A stretch of DNA of 64,000 bases from Alphaproteobacteria bacterium. GTDB taxonomy: Bacteria > Pseudomonadota > Alphaproteobacteria > UBA8366. The stretch is taken from positions 308,951 through 372,950 of the forward strand of contig JANQKC010000009.1 of assembly GCA_028281325.1 (NCBI GenBank), given 5' to 3'. Made by a program: the position numbers and the translations under genes. Positions 1 through 10,040 of this stretch are shown here, in pieces (position 1 is the stretch's first letter; each line of letters begins with the position of its first letter). The notes under the pieces were generated by a model. It was not told where the DNA came from. It ran no database searches and saw only the letters and a list, made by a program, of their open reading frames with translations.

Positions 1-20
1 GCCTTACCCCTTAAAATCGT

Positions 21-97
21 TGGTCGGAGCGGCAGGATTTGAACCTACGACCCCTTCACCCCCAGTGAAGTGCGCTACCAGGCTGCGCTACGCTCCG
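21..97 (-). tRNA. tRNA-Pro (anticodon GGG)
   Basis: Read on the minus strand, this 77-nt sequence folds as a cloverleaf. It has a 7-bp acceptor stem beginning with C, a five-base-pair anticodon stem (CTTCA/TGAAG), a T-arm with GTTCAAATC and an encoded CCA end (complement at 21-23). The anticodon loop is CTGGGGG, which places GGG at plus-strand 61-63, so it reads CCC proline codons. It lies just downstream of the ihfA-merR pair on the same strand. Confidence 0.96.
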
Positions 98-167
98 ACA
101 CGATAGGCCCGCGCTTTCCGCAGGCGGCGGCACTCTAGCGCCGGGGGCCGCCCGACGCAATCGACGA

Positions 168-740
168 TTAGTCGCTGCCCTGCCCCGGCAGCATGCCGCG
201 CAAGGCCGTCAGCTCCTCAAGGATCGATTCCAGTTCGCGGCGCGTTTCCGTGCTCAGTTTGCGCGCCACGGGTTCCGCGATTGCCGACGCGACGATCTGC
301 GATGGCTGCCGTTCCGGCGGCGCGGACGCACCGGGCGCTGGCGTCGGTTCGGCGGTGACGACGGCCCCGCCTTGTGACACCGTCGCTTCCTGCACCGGCG
401 TCTCTTCCGAGTCGGCCGACACGTCCTGCGCGTCCTCCGCCGCCTTCAGCACCGCTTTCACGCCGCTTTGCCGCAACAGCCGCTGCACGCCGCGAATGGT
501 GTAACCTTCGGTATAGAGGAGGTCGCGTATACGCCGCAGCAGCGCGAGATCTTCCGGCCGGTAATACCGCCGTCCCCCGCCGCGCTTCAGCGGCTTCACC
601 TGGCTGAACTTGGTTTCCCAAAAGCGCAGCACATGCTGCGGCACATCAAGCTCGTCCGACACTTCGCTGATCGTGCGGAAGGCGGATGCCGATTTCGCCG
701 TCTGTCCTCGCCGTGAGCCGGATTCCGACACTTGGTCCAT
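168..740 (-). CDS. MerR family transcriptional regulator
   Basis: A 190-residue protein with an N-terminal MerR-type winged helix-turn-helix at about residues 22-90. The ISEVSDEL start, VLRFWETKF and RRYYRPED motifs and the [14 protein letters not shown] helix are all visible. The remainder is a low-complexity Ala/Pro/Glu stretch ending in a short helical tail. There is no metal-binding Cys cluster, so it is not a CueR/ZntR-type sensor. It begins 2 nt after the ihfA stop, so the two are almost certainly cotranscribed, an arrangement that recurs in Rhodospirillales and Rhizobiales. The ligand and targets are unknown. Confidence 0.88.
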   Translation of the reverse strand: MDQVSESGSRRGQTAKSASAFRTISEVSDELDVPQHVLRFWETKFSQVKPLKRGGGRRYYRPEDLALLRRIRDLLYTEGYTIRGVQRLLRQSGVKAVLKAAEDAQDVSADSEETPVQEATVSQGGAVVTAEPTPAPGASAPPERQPSQIVASAIAEPVARKLSTETRRELESILEELTALRGMLPGQGSD

Positions 741-742
741 CC

Positions 743-1066
743 TCAGGACCCAACATTCCCTTCGATTTTATCGAGACTCCGGTTGATCCGGTTCTTCAGT
801 ACGTGACTGGGACGAAACACGAGAACCCGGCGCGGAAGAATAGGAACTTCCTCTCCGGTCTTTGGATTGCGGCCGATGCGCTGACCTTTCTGGCGAACGA
901 AAAAACTGCCAAAGGACGAGATCTTAACCATTTCGCCTTTTGTCAGAGCACCGCAAATCTCCCCCAGCACCGTTTCGACCAAGTCCGCGGACTCATTTCG
1001 CGAGAGGCCTACCTCCTGGTAGACCGCCTCCGTCAGTTGGGCCCGGGTTAAAGTTCTACCCGCCAT
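743..1066 (-). CDS. ihfA: Integration host factor subunit alpha
   Basis: A 107-residue HU/IHF-family DNA-bending protein. The family signature is clear: [12 protein letters not shown] at the N terminus, [11 protein letters not shown] in the middle, then the DNA-contacting beta arm GRNPKTGEE and RRVLVFRPS. It heterodimerises with IHF-beta (not in this window) and bends DNA at promoters and recombination sites. An upstream in-frame extension to 1132 exists, but the ATG at 1066 is preceded by a strong GGGGGAG ribosome site and gives the normal family length. It lies between fabH and the merR gene. Confidence 0.95.
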   Translation of the reverse strand: MAGRTLTRAQLTEAVYQEVGLSRNESADLVETVLGEICGALTKGEMVKISSFGSFFVRQKGQRIGRNPKTGEEVPILPRRVLVFRPSHVLKNRINRSLDKIEGNVGS

Positions 1067-1179
1067 TGATCTCCCCCTGTGAAACGTGCGGTGACTACCG
1101 TACCCGCCCATTAGGTGAACAGTCAATTCCAAAGGCTTGGCGTCATTGAATTATATGGGACCAGTGCGAAACCCTGAAA

Positions 1180-2151
1180 TCACCAGCGCAGCAATGCCGA
1201 TCCCCAGGTAAAGCCGCCGCCCATCGCGGTTAAGGAGATAAGCTGACCTTTTTGCAACCGGCCGTCGGTATCGGCTGCGGTCAGCGCCAGCGGAATTGTC
1301 GCGGCAGACGTGTTGGCTTGCTTGTCGACGGTGACGACGACTTGCTCAGGTTTGAGGGCCAGGCGTTTCGCCATGCTGTCCATAATGCGGATATTGGCTT
1401 GATGCGGCACGACCCAATCAAGATCGGCGGCGGTCAGATGATTCGTTTCAAGCGATGTTTCGACCGCTTCCGCCATCCGCGTCACGGCGTGGCGGAATAC
1501 CTCGCGGCCTTCCATCCGAAGATGCCCCGCAACGCCGGTCGTCGACGGGCCGCCGTCGACATAGAGCATCTTGTATCCCGTGCCGTCCGAGAAGATATGC
1601 GTCGACAAGATGCCACGGTCGGTATTGTCGCCCTTGCCATCCTCGGCGCGCAGGACGACCGCGCCCGCGCCGTCGCCGAACAGGACACAGGTCGAGCGGT
1701 CTTTCCAATCCAGGATCCGGCTGAACGTTTCGGCGCCAACGACCACCGCCGTACCCGCCTGTCCCAGCCGCAGCATGTTGTCCGCCATCGACAGGGCATA
1801 GATGAAGCCGCTGCAGACCGCCTGAAGGTCGAATGCCGCGCCGCGGTTCATGCCGAGTTCGGCCTGCACCCGCGTTGCTGTCGCCGGAAAGGTATGGTCG
1901 GGCGTCGCGGTCGCAACGATAAGAACGTCGATATCGTCAACCGCGCAGCCGGCGCGGTCGAGCGCGTTCCGGCAGGCGTTCAGCGCCAAATCCGATGTGG
2001 TCTGGCCCTCCGCCGCGATACGGCGTTCGCAGATTCCGGTCCGCTGCCGAATCCATTCGTCGGAGGTTTCCAGCTCTTTCGGGAGATCGGCATTGGTGAC
2101 GATGCGGTCGGGAAGATAGGCCCCGCAGCCCAGAACAACGGATCGCCGCAT
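1180..2151 (-). CDS. fabH: 3-oxoacyl-[acyl-carrier-protein] synthase III
   Basis: A 323-residue KAS III that starts type II fatty-acid synthesis by condensing an acyl-CoA (usually acetyl-CoA) with malonyl-ACP. The catalytic triad is visible as Cys113 (in QAVCSGF), His250 (in VVPHQAN) and Asn280 (in KQANTS). The EWIRQRTGI motif near residue 32 and the C-terminal [11 protein letters not shown] motif are also typical. Its ATG abuts the plsX stop exactly, so translation is probably coupled. It sits in the conserved alphaproteobacterial run DUF177-rpmF-plsX-fabH-ihfA. Confidence 0.97.
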   Translation of the reverse strand: MRRSVVLGCGAYLPDRIVTNADLPKELETSDEWIRQRTGICERRIAAEGQTTSDLALNACRNALDRAGCAVDDIDVLIVATATPDHTFPATATRVQAELGMNRGAAFDLQAVCSGFIYALSMADNMLRLGQAGTAVVVGAETFSRILDWKDRSTCVLFGDGAGAVVLRAEDGKGDNTDRGILSTHIFSDGTGYKMLYVDGGPSTTGVAGHLRMEGREVFRHAVTRMAEAVETSLETNHLTAADLDWVVPHQANIRIMDSMAKRLALKPEQVVVTVDKQANTSAATIPLALTAADTDGRLQKGQLISLTAMGGGFTWGSALLRW

Positions 2152-3201
2152 TTACAAGGCCGCCGCGCTGCGGTCAGGCTCTTGGCTTCCCTTGAGCCGT
2201 TCGAAGTCGTCGCTGATCTTGGATTGGAAGCCATGCACGACCATGTCCGCGGCGACGCCCACCGCGCTTGCGAACCCAACAGTATCGGTGCCGCCATGAC
2301 TTTTCACCACGATGCCGTTCAACCCCAGCAGCATGGCGCCGTTATGGCTACGCGGGTCCATGGTCGATCGCAGATTGCTGATTGCCCGACGCGCCAGCAG
2401 ATAACCCAGCCGGGAAATCAAGCTGCTCGCAAAGGCCCGCTTCAACAAGTTGGTGTAAAAGTGAATTGTCCCCTCCGCCGTCTTCAACGCGACATTGCCC
2501 GTAAACCCATCGGTGACGATGACATCGACCTTTCCGGATGCGATATCATCCCCTTCCACAAATCCCTTAAAGGCAATCGGAAGGTCCGAATCGCGTAAGA
2601 TCGCCGCCGCCTCGCGCACCTCTTCATTGCCTTTCAAGTCCTCGACGCCGACATTCAGCAAGCCGATCGTCGGTTGCTGCAATCCCAAGACCGTCCGGGC
2701 GAAGACTTCGCCCATCACGGCAAATTGCACGAGATTGTTGGCGTCGCACTGAACGTTGGCGCCCAAATCCAGCATGACGCTTTCGCCGGAAATCGTCGGG
2801 AACACGGAAGCGATCGCCGGCCGGTCGATCCCCGGCAATGTCTTGAGAACGAATTTCGCGATCGCCATCAAGGCGCCGGTATTGCCCGCCGACACGACGC
2901 AGTGCGCCTCGCCGTCACGGACCGCATCGATCGCCAACCGCATGCTGGAATCGCGCCCGGACTTGATCGCGGCGGACGGTTTGTCCTCGCTCCGGATTTG
3001 CTTTTCGGTATGACGGATCGTCGTGACATCGGCAAGCGACGCGTGCTCCGCAAGCAGCGGCGCAAGCTTGGCCTCGTCACCGAACATCAGGAATTGGGCG
3101 CTGGGCATACGCTTCTTGGCGACAGCTGCCCCCTCGACAACCACTTTAGGGGCCCGATCACCACCCATGGCGTCAAGCGCAATCACCACGTGGTCTGACA
3201 C
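2152..3201 (-). CDS. plsX: Phosphate acyltransferase PlsX
   Basis: A 349-residue peripheral enzyme that converts acyl-ACP and phosphate to acyl-phosphate, the donor for PlsY in phosphatidic acid synthesis. The family hallmarks are the N-terminal IALDAMGGD motif, VSAGNTGALMAIAKF near residue 104, and the VIVTDGFTGNVALKTAEG segment. It lies 36 nt after rpmF and directly abuts fabH, so fatty-acid initiation and phospholipid synthesis are expressed together. Confidence 0.97.
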   Translation of the reverse strand: MSDHVVIALDAMGGDRAPKVVVEGAAVAKKRMPSAQFLMFGDEAKLAPLLAEHASLADVTTIRHTEKQIRSEDKPSAAIKSGRDSSMRLAIDAVRDGEAHCVVSAGNTGALMAIAKFVLKTLPGIDRPAIASVFPTISGESVMLDLGANVQCDANNLVQFAVMGEVFARTVLGLQQPTIGLLNVGVEDLKGNEEVREAAAILRDSDLPIAFKGFVEGDDIASGKVDVIVTDGFTGNVALKTAEGTIHFYTNLLKRAFASSLISRLGYLLARRAISNLRSTMDPRSHNGAMLLGLNGIVVKSHGGTDTVGFASAVGVAADMVVHGFQSKISDDFERLKGSQEPDRSAAAL

Positions 3202-3237
3202 GATCGAAATAGCCCCTCTTACCCCGAACCGAAGTCC

Positions 3238-3420
3238 CTAGACGCCCTCCGCTTCGATAACCTCGCGGCCGTCATAATACCCGCAAGCTTGGCACAGATG
3301 ATGCGGCCGTTTCAATTCACCACAATTCGGGCACTCGACATAACTGGATGTCTTGAGCGCATCATGGGACCGGCGCATATCACGGCGCGACTTCGATACT
3401 TTCTTCTTAGGAACGGCCAT
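3238..3420 (-). CDS. rpmF: 50S ribosomal protein L32
   Basis: A 60-residue basic ribosomal protein beginning [18 protein letters not shown], the family's invariant N terminus. It keeps the zinc-ribbon form, with two CxxC pairs (CPNC and CQAC). Many bacteria also carry Cys-less L32 copies; this one is the zinc-binding type. It is downstream of the DUF177 gene and upstream of plsX, the classic rpmF-plsX-fabH cluster. Confidence 0.97.
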   Translation of the reverse strand: MAVPKKKVSKSRRDMRRSHDALKTSSYVECPNCGELKRPHHLCQACGYYDGREVIEAEGV

Positions 3421-3511
3421 CAGGGCCTCTCTTCAAACTGTGCGTATTTCGGCGGAAAATAAGCTGCCTAAATAGCCAATATATGCATCCACGGCAAGCT
3501 GATTGACGCAT

Positions 3512-4057
3512 TCAAAGCTTCTTTTTGCGCAATTCGGACAGGACGGAAAATGGGCTATCCGGCGGCGATTCCTCTTTATTTTCCGACCCCTTAGACCATA
3601 TTGGCGGTTCCGCCCCGGGTTTGCGGGGATACGGGTCCAGCGCCAACGCCAGATGCTGAGCCGCCAGCTCGCCTAGATCGATCTGATCCCCATCGAGGGC
3701 CTCGGAGTCGGCGCCTTCGGCGGCGAAATCGTCGGCAACCGCCGCATCGTCCCCGGGCACGAACTCGACCTCGATCTCCTCGCTGACATCGCTGCTGAAG
3801 ATCTGCAGGCTGACCACGCAGCGTTGGCTCACGCGGGCGCGCACCCGACCGATTACCCGAATCGGTATGCCGCTCGCCCCGCGCGTCACCTTGAAATCGG
3901 CGATCAGTTGCTCCACCTCCGGCAGATCGAAGCGCCGCGCGAGATGGTCGCGCTCTTCATCACTGGCCGTGAATTTCACGACGGAACCGCCGGCCTGGAT
4001 ATCGTCCAGCGCCAACGGCCGCGACAATTCCGGTTCTACGCCCCGATCAGCCGGCAT
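3512..4057 (-). CDS. DUF177 (YceD-family) protein
   Basis: A 181-residue acidic protein of the DUF177/YceD family, recognised by the central segment IRVIGRVRARVSQRCVVSL, the following acidic tract, and its position immediately upstream of rpmF. In plants and bacteria the family has been linked to 23S rRNA accumulation, but the molecular role is unsettled. Its start overlaps the end of the preceding cytochrome-chaperone gene by 11 nt. The C terminus (residues 140-181) is a polar tail with no recognisable domain. Confidence 0.85.
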   Translation of the reverse strand: MPADRGVEPELSRPLALDDIQAGGSVVKFTASDEERDHLARRFDLPEVEQLIADFKVTRGASGIPIRVIGRVRARVSQRCVVSLQIFSSDVSEEIEVEFVPGDDAAVADDFAAEGADSEALDGDQIDLGELAAQHLALALDPYPRKPGAEPPIWSKGSENKEESPPDSPFSVLSELRKKKL

Positions 4058-4628
4058 CGTCGGCTCCCGGCGCCACCGAGGGCGCGATACCGGTCGGCGG
4101 CGGCCCGAATGCGACGGCGCCGGCCTTCAAACGGTCGATCGGCTGATCGGCGAGCCGGGCGGCCTCGCGGCGAACATATCCCGCAACGGCGGACAATTGA
4201 CCGTCGGACGGCTCCCCCTCGGCGAAGAGATTGCGTCGCAATGCCGCGGCCAATGCCGCGTCGTCGCCCAACAGCGCCTTCTCGTAACCTTCGAGCCGGC
4301 CGAAATAGCCCTCCATAATGCGTTTGACCTTCTTGCCCACGGACAGGTCGCCTGTTCCCATCTCCCGCAGATTGCGGTCCATGTCGTCGACCACCACATC
4401 CGATATCGCCTGCGCCAGAGAGCGCGTCGCGCCGTCCTGCTTCAACCGGTTCATCAGCAAAAAGCTATGCAGCGCAATCAGATCGAACCGGCCGGTTACC
4501 GTGTCCGGAACGCCGCATTCCGTATAGAACCCCGGCTGCCGCGCCTGCTCGACGACGGCGACGTAAAGCTGCCGCGCCGCATCCATCTGCGGATCCTTGC
4601 GAAACCATTTCGTTGGATTGAGCCTCAT
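4047..4628 (-). CDS. Ubiquinol-cytochrome c chaperone family protein
   Basis: A 193-residue homologue of mitochondrial CBP3/UQCC1, a factor needed to assemble the cytochrome bc1 complex. The family pattern is seen in LYVAVVEQARQPGFYTECGVPDT, the RFDLIALHSFLLMNRLK helix, DVVVDDMDRNLREMG and the VGKKVKRIMEGYFGRL segment. The alphaproteobacterial form is shorter than the mitochondrial one and lacks a targeting sequence. It is the first gene of the minus-strand run into DUF177-rpmF-plsX-fabH and is divergent from bamE, so the 150-nt spacer must hold both promoters. Confidence 0.88.
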   Translation of the reverse strand: MRLNPTKWFRKDPQMDAARQLYVAVVEQARQPGFYTECGVPDTVTGRFDLIALHSFLLMNRLKQDGATRSLAQAISDVVVDDMDRNLREMGTGDLSVGKKVKRIMEGYFGRLEGYEKALLGDDAALAAALRRNLFAEGEPSDGQLSAVAGYVRREAARLADQPIDRLKAGAVAFGPPPTGIAPSVAPGADDAG

Positions 4629-4780
4629 AAATAATCCCTATGCCGCCCTGCAAACAGGGACATATCGTTCCTCGGCCATGTGTTGCACCCGTAGCGAACC
4701 TATATTAGTAGAATGATCCCGATTGCAATGGCGTTGAGCGCGCGCCGCGAAATTTGGCACTTTTTGCGATGGTGAAACAG

Positions 4781-5212
4781 ATGCGTCGTTTCTTGCTGGT
4801 TCTGGGGCTAATGACCACGTTGGCGGCGTGCAGCGGTCATCAGGAAGTACGCGGGAACTTCCTGACCGAGACGCAGATATCGAACATCACCATCGGCGAG
4901 ACCAGCCGCCAGGACGTGATCCGGCAACTCGGGCCGCCTTCGACCGAAGGGACGTTCGATTCGCAGGTCTGGTATTATATCGGCCGGCAGACCAGACGGG
5001 TCGCCTTCTTCAAGCCGGACGTTACCGATCAGAAAGTCGTCGCCGTCTATTTCGACGACAACGGCATCGTCGAGATGGTTCAGCAATACGACAAGGACGA
5101 TTCCCGGGATGTCGACGTGGTCACGCGCGAAACGCCGACCTCCGGCCACTCGATCGGTTTCTTCGAACAGGTCCTCGGTAACCTCGGCGTAATGGGAGGC
5201 GGCGGACTCTAA
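4781..5212 (+). CDS. bamE: Outer membrane assembly lipoprotein BamE (SmpA/OmlA)
   Basis: A small lipoprotein of the beta-barrel assembly machine. The start used gives MRRFLLVLGLMTTLAAC, a lipoprotein signal with a lipobox ending in the lipidated Cys. The mature part has the SmpA/OmlA fold signature: ISNITIGETSRQDVIRQLGPPS, then VWYYIG and the beta strand VVAVYFDDNGIVEMV. Earlier in-frame starts exist at 4769 (ATG) and 4754 (TTG). I prefer 4781 because GGTGA lies 5 nt upstream and the signal peptide is then normal. It is convergent with the chemoreceptor gene. Confidence 0.9.
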   Translation: MRRFLLVLGLMTTLAACSGHQEVRGNFLTETQISNITIGETSRQDVIRQLGPPSTEGTFDSQVWYYIGRQTRRVAFFKPDVTDQKVVAVYFDDNGIVEMVQQYDKDDSRDVDVVTRETPTSGHSIGFFEQVLGNLGVMGGGGL

Positions 5213-5268
5213 CGGAGCCTCGCTATTCGGTCACACACCGGATCCGGCCCCTCCGCCCAAAGCGCAGG

Positions 5269-7281
5269 CTAAGCGGCGCGGATGTCGCTGAGGAACGTCT
5301 GAACCATTTTCCGCAAGCTGTCGGACTGCTCGGACAGGGCTTCGGTGGAGGTCTGCACATCGCCGCTGGCGCTGCCGACGCGGGCGGCCGCGTCGGTCAC
5401 GCCCTGAATGTTGCGGCTGACCTCGTCGCTGCCCGTCGACGCTTCCTGAACGTTGCGCGCAATCTCCTGGGTCGCGGCGCTTTGCTGCTCCACCGCGCTG
5501 GAAATCGACGTGGCGACCTTGTTCATGTTCTCGATGGTGTGGACGATCTCCTCGATCGCGCCCACCGAACTCTGTGTCTGCGACTGAACCGCCTGAATCT
5601 GCTGCCCGATTTCCTCGGTTGCGGAGGCGGTCTGATTGGCCAACGCCTTAACCTCGCTGGCGACGACGGCAAAGCCTTTGCCGGCATCCCCGGCGCGGGC
5701 CGCCTCGATCGTGGCGTTCAGCGCAAGAAGATTGGTCTTCTCCGCAATATCGGTGATCAGTTCGACGACCTCGCCGATACGCTCCGACGAGCCGGCCAGG
5801 CTTTCGATGGCCGCGTGCGTCGTATGCGCCTTGTTCGTGGCGCTCTCCATGATGTTGCTCGATTCCGCGACCTGCTTTCCGATTTCGCGGATCGATGCAG
5901 CCAGCTCCTCGGCCGACGCGGCGACCATCTGCACGTTGCTGTTCGCCTGCTCGGCCGCCGCGGCCGCCGCCGAAGACTGGTTCGAGGACTCCTCGGCGAT
6001 GGACGACATATTGTTGGACGTTCCAAGCAGCTGCGATGTTGCCGACACGACGGTGTCGAGCACGCCGCTGACGCTTTGGTCGAAGGCTTGGTTCAATTCC
6101 TCGATGCGCCGCGCCCGTTCTTCGCGGGCGGCCTGTTCGCCTTCCTGCTCTTTCGCGAGTTGATCCGCCTTGACCATGTTCTCCCGGAACACCAGAACCG
6201 CCCGCGCCATATTGCCGATCTCGTCCTTGTAGTCCGTCGCCGGTATCTCGATGTCCATCTCCCTGTCGGCCAAACGACGCATCGCCTGCGTCAACGACTG
6301 CACCGGGCGGGTAATGCCGCGACCGATCAGAAAGGCCGCCGCAATTGCAAAGATAACGGCAACGGCCGAAACGATAACGGCGCTCGACACGGCCGTCTTC
6401 ACCGCCGCTTCCGACTGCTTGCCGATCAGGACCTCGCTGTCGACGACCTTTTGCTTGAACATGTCGATCGCCTTGATGACATCCGGACCGATCGTGTCCA
6501 GCGTGTTCGTTATGATGTTGTTGCGGTCGCTGGTCGCATTGAAAATCTCGATAAGCGCGCCTTGATACTTCTCCGCCGCCTCGATCGCTTTCTCGCCGAG
6601 TTGATGATGCTCGGGCTCCTCGAAATTCGTCATCATGATCAAGGAAGACTCGCTGAACGCATCCAGCGCTTCGGACGCGCGCTCGAAGGCTTTTTCGTCA
6701 TTCTTGACGAGATACCGGTTGGCGTAGAGTTGCCCCATCAGCACGTCACGCAGCGCCAGGCCGGCGAAATAAGCCGCGTTCACATTGCCGCCTTCGTAAG
6801 CACCCCCCATGATGTCGATCAGCGACTTCTCGACCTCGGGGCCGACGGTCGCCATGGTCGCCATCAAGGCGTTCCGCTTGCTTTCCAAAACCGTGACGTT
6901 TTCGAACGCCGCCGCATAGGCTTTGACTTTCGTCTGAACGTCCTCGATCACCTTGCGCCGCGCCGGGTCGTTTTCCTGTTTCAACGCCGCCTCGGAAAGC
7001 CGGATCGTCTCCTTCGCATTCGTCCGGACGCGATCGATGCTCTCGTCGGTGCCGCTGATGATGAAATCCTTCACGCCAAGACTGGTCGTGAGCATGTTGG
7101 CCTGAACCTGCCCAACCTCGTTGGCAGAGAACGCCAAACGGCGAAACTCGACGAAGTTACCGTTGATCGAAAAAAGCGACGCAACCACAACGGACGCAAC
7201 CAGAATTAGCAATGCGACAGCGCTACCAAAACCGCCGCTGATCTTTTTGCCGATCGAAAGATTGTTCAAAAACGACATCAT
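5269..7281 (-). CDS. Methyl-accepting chemotaxis protein
   Basis: A transmembrane chemoreceptor of about 670 residues. TM1 lies near residues 18-38, followed by a predicted all-helical periplasmic sensor of about 260 residues. TM2 precedes a HAMP domain ([15 protein letters not shown]), and the signalling domain contains the conserved hairpin tip ([18 protein letters not shown]). The C terminus (FLSDIRAA) has no CheR-docking pentapeptide. A GGGGGA ribosome site precedes two consecutive ATGs at 7281 and 7278; the second has the better spacing. The gene is an orphan receptor with no che genes nearby, and its ligand cannot be read from sequence. Confidence 0.95.
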   Translation of the reverse strand: MMSFLNNLSIGKKISGGFGSAVALLILVASVVVASLFSINGNFVEFRRLAFSANEVGQVQANMLTTSLGVKDFIISGTDESIDRVRTNAKETIRLSEAALKQENDPARRKVIEDVQTKVKAYAAAFENVTVLESKRNALMATMATVGPEVEKSLIDIMGGAYEGGNVNAAYFAGLALRDVLMGQLYANRYLVKNDEKAFERASEALDAFSESSLIMMTNFEEPEHHQLGEKAIEAAEKYQGALIEIFNATSDRNNIITNTLDTIGPDVIKAIDMFKQKVVDSEVLIGKQSEAAVKTAVSSAVIVSAVAVIFAIAAAFLIGRGITRPVQSLTQAMRRLADREMDIEIPATDYKDEIGNMARAVLVFRENMVKADQLAKEQEGEQAAREERARRIEELNQAFDQSVSGVLDTVVSATSQLLGTSNNMSSIAEESSNQSSAAAAAAEQANSNVQMVAASAEELAASIREIGKQVAESSNIMESATNKAHTTHAAIESLAGSSERIGEVVELITDIAEKTNLLALNATIEAARAGDAGKGFAVVASEVKALANQTASATEEIGQQIQAVQSQTQSSVGAIEEIVHTIENMNKVATSISSAVEQQSAATQEIARNVQEASTGSDEVSRNIQGVTDAAARVGSASGDVQTSTEALSEQSDSLRKMVQTFLSDIRAA

Positions 7282-7641
7282 TGTTCCCCCGAACAAGAAG
7301 TTCACGTCTCATTCGAGCACCATCCTGGTGCCTAAACGGCTGAATGATTATGCGAATTGCGCTATAAGTGACGGAAATCTTTAAAGAAATTCTTACCTAA
7401 ACGCCGATTCTTCACACTCAAAGAAGGAAACGAAACTCGAAATACTCGCAATGTTCGCAATAATTATAAGATATGCTATTTTTTGATTTCACCGATCGCT
7501 TAGATCATTCTCATAGATTGCTTATATTAATTTCACACTCCCTAAGGTTGTCATAGTCGCGTCATCCTTGTTTTTCAAAGGCCGGTTCACAATTCCCGCT
7601 GTCTCGGTGATGCCGGCTCTCTCGCATCGAAAGCGGGCATG
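7282..7641. other. AT-rich intergenic region upstream of the chemoreceptor gene
   Basis: A 360-nt gene-free spacer between the chemoreceptor and the hppA terminator. It is clearly AT-rich between about 7370 and 7550, unlike the flanking genes, and probably holds the chemoreceptor promoter. I see no convincing sigma-28 or sigma-54 element, no RNA gene and no coding sequence. Confidence 0.5.
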
Positions 7642-7674
7642 AAAAAACCCTCCGGGCATACCGCCCGGAGGGTT
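7642..7674 (-). terminator. Rho-independent terminator of hppA
   Basis: A perfect 12-bp inverted repeat (AACCCTCCGGGC, 5-nt loop, GCCCGGAGGGTT) lies 25 nt beyond the hppA stop. On the minus strand it is followed by a run of six T, the form of an intrinsic terminator for the pyrophosphatase transcript. Confidence 0.92.
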
Positions 7675-7699
7675 CCTTTCGACGACGATATCGAACGAT

Positions 7700-9796
7700 C
7701 TAATGCGCCAGCATCGCCAGCATCAACAGCGCTACGATGTTGGTGATCTTGATCATCGGGTTGACGGCGGGGCCAGCGGTGTCCTTGTACGGATCGCCGA
7801 CCGTATCACCGGTCACCGCCGCCTTATGCGCTTCGGAGTTCTTGCCGCCGAGATTACCGTCCTCGATGTATTTCTTGGCGTTGTCCCAGGCGCCGCCGCC
7901 GGCGGTCATCGAGATCGCGACGAACAACCCGGTCACGATCACGCCGAGGAGCATCGCCCCGACCGACGCCAGGGCCGCCGACTTGCCGGCAATGGCGAGC
8001 ACGATGAAGTAGAGAACAACCGGCGAAAGCACCGGCAGCATCGACGGAACGATCATTTCCTTGATCGCCGCCTTGGTCAGCATGTCGACGCAGCGGCCGT
8101 ATTCCGGTTTGCCGGTGCCTTCCATGATGCCAGGGATTTCCTTGAACTGGCGGCGAACCTCGTTCACCACCGATCCGGCGGCGCGGCCGACCGCGGTCAT
8201 ACCCAGCGCCCCGAAGAGATAAGGCAACAGACCGCCGACGAAGAGACCGACCACGACATACGGATTGGACAGCGAGAAGTCCACGCTCACGCCCGCGAAA
8301 TACGGGTAGCTGTCGACATTCGCGGCGAAATACGCGAGGTCCTGGGTATACGCGGCGAACAGCACCAACGCGCCGAGGCCGGCGGAGCCGATCGCATAGC
8401 CCTTGGTGACGGCCTTGGTCGTGTTGCCGACGGCATCCAGGGCGTCGGTCGTCTTGCGGACGGCATCGTCGAGTTCCGCCATTTCCGCAATCCCGCCCGC
8501 GTTATCCGTTACCGGGCCGTAGGCGTCCAACGCGACCACGATACCGGCCAGCGCCAACATGGCGGTGACGGCAATCGCAATCCCGAACAGGCCCGCCAGC
8601 AGATAGGTGCCGATGATCGCGGCGCAGATCAGGATCGCCGGGATCGCCGTGGCCTCCATCGAGATGGCCAGACCTTGGATGACGTTGGTGCCGTGACCGG
8701 TCGTGGAGGCCTGCGCCACCGACCGCACCGGACGGTATTCCGTGCCGGTGTAATATTCGGTCACCCAAATGATCAATCCGGTCAGGACCAAGCCGATCAC
8801 GCCGCAGAAGAACAGGTCCCTGCCGACGAACGTCGTGTCGCCGACGGTGAATTCGGTGCTCATGCCGAGGACCATCTCGGTCACCGGCCAAAGGGCGGCC
8901 GCCGACAGGACGGCGCTGGCCACGAAGCCCTTGTAAAGCGCGGCCATGATGTTCTCGCTCGAGCCGAGGCGAACGAAGAAGGTCGACACGACGGAGGTGA
9001 CGATACAGACCGCACCGATCATCAACGGATACAGCATCATGGCGGGCGCAATGTCGCTGCTGAAGAAGATCGAGGCCAACACCATGGTGGCCACGACCGT
9101 GACCACGTAGGTCTCGAACAGGTCCGCCGCCATACCGGCGCAGTCGCCGACGTTATCGCCAACGTTGTCCGCGATCACGGCCGGGTTGCGGGGATCGTCC
9201 TCCGGGATACCCGCTTCGACCTTGCCCACGAGATCGGCCCCGACATCCGCGCCCTTGGTGAAGATGCCGCCGCCAAGCCGCGCGAAGATCGAGATCAACG
9301 ATGCGCCGAAACCGAGTGCGACGAGCGGATCGATAATGTCACGCCCCGTGGCGCCCAGATTCAGCAGCAAAACGTAGTAGACCGAGACCGACAGCAACGC
9401 CAGCCCCGCCACAAGCATGCCCGTCACCGTGCCCGCCTTGAAGGACACGTTGAGCCCCTCCGCCAGACTGGACCGCGCCGCTTCCGTCGTCCGCACATTG
9501 GCGCGAACCGAGATATGCATGCCGATGTATCCGGTCACACCGGAAAGGATCGCACCGATCAGATAGCCGACGGCAACCTGCCAACCCAACAGGAAGAAAA
9601 GAATAACGGCAATGGCAATGCCGACCAGCCCAATCGCCGAATACTGACGGTTTAGATACGCGCTGGCGCCTTCTTGGATGGCGCCGGCGATTTCCTGCAT
9701 GCGCTCATTACCGGCGCTTGCGCCTAGGACGGCCCGGCTTGCGAAAATGCCGTACAACACGGCAAGCAACCCACAAACAATTACGAAAACGAGCAT
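7700..9796 (-). CDS. hppA: Membrane-bound proton-translocating pyrophosphatase
   Basis: A 698-residue integral membrane H+-PPase with roughly 16 transmembrane helices. It couples pyrophosphate hydrolysis to proton pumping. The catalytic motifs are intact: [11 protein letters not shown], the acidic loop [46 protein letters not shown] and the C-terminal [14 protein letters not shown]. In the GNTTKA motif the residue after the second Thr is Lys. In this family Lys there marks the K+-independent H+-pumping subclass, as in Rhodospirillum rubrum. It is monocistronic with its own terminator. Confidence 0.97.
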   Translation of the reverse strand: MLVFVIVCGLLAVLYGIFASRAVLGASAGNERMQEIAGAIQEGASAYLNRQYSAIGLVGIAIAVILFFLLGWQVAVGYLIGAILSGVTGYIGMHISVRANVRTTEAARSSLAEGLNVSFKAGTVTGMLVAGLALLSVSVYYVLLLNLGATGRDIIDPLVALGFGASLISIFARLGGGIFTKGADVGADLVGKVEAGIPEDDPRNPAVIADNVGDNVGDCAGMAADLFETYVVTVVATMVLASIFFSSDIAPAMMLYPLMIGAVCIVTSVVSTFFVRLGSSENIMAALYKGFVASAVLSAAALWPVTEMVLGMSTEFTVGDTTFVGRDLFFCGVIGLVLTGLIIWVTEYYTGTEYRPVRSVAQASTTGHGTNVIQGLAISMEATAIPAILICAAIIGTYLLAGLFGIAIAVTAMLALAGIVVALDAYGPVTDNAGGIAEMAELDDAVRKTTDALDAVGNTTKAVTKGYAIGSAGLGALVLFAAYTQDLAYFAANVDSYPYFAGVSVDFSLSNPYVVVGLFVGGLLPYLFGALGMTAVGRAAGSVVNEVRRQFKEIPGIMEGTGKPEYGRCVDMLTKAAIKEMIVPSMLPVLSPVVLYFIVLAIAGKSAALASVGAMLLGVIVTGLFVAISMTAGGGAWDNAKKYIEDGNLGGKNSEAHKAAVTGDTVGDPYKDTAGPAVNPMIKITNIVALLMLAMLAH

Positions 9797-10003
9797 CTCT
9801 CGATCCTGTTTTTGTTCTGGAGGAACCTGAGATATCTGCTAAGCGGATCCCGTCTATCCCCCGCAATACACTTTATAAACAACGGGCCGCGTCGAAGCGG
9901 CGGGACCATGCCAGAACGATACGGAGTTGGCAACCGCCCTTCGGCAGTGCCAAAGCGGTAAAAGGTCGGAAGCGATAGCCGTTCCCCGTTCCAAGCGCGG
10001 GAG

Positions 10004-10038
10004 GTTTCTCCGAAGACGCAATCTCTGCGCCGAGAAAC
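10004..10038. other. Hairpin without a U-tract in the hppA-HAD spacer
   Basis: In the 9797-10040 spacer, GTTTCTC (10004-10010) and GAGAAAC (10032-10038) form a 7-bp stem around a loop that itself contains the CGCA/TGCG pair. It lies just beyond the stop of the HAD pseudogene. It has no T-run on either strand, so it is not a canonical intrinsic terminator. The rest of the spacer shows no gene. Confidence 0.35.
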
Positions 10039-10040
10039 TG

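Noticed and set aside
1252..2598. 448-codon plus-strand frame opposite fabH and plsX
   Set aside because: Spans two real genes on the other strand, so it cannot be conserved as one protein.
5235..5265. CCGGATCCGG palindrome between bamE and the chemoreceptor as a terminator
   Set aside because: The stem is short and there is no T-run on either strand.
5482..7209. 575-codon plus-strand frame opposite the chemoreceptor
   Set aside because: Antisense shadow; arginine- and leucine-rich with no family features.
7703..9655. 650-codon plus-strand frame opposite hppA
   Set aside because: Antisense shadow of a clearly functional pyrophosphatase; the product has no recognisable domain.
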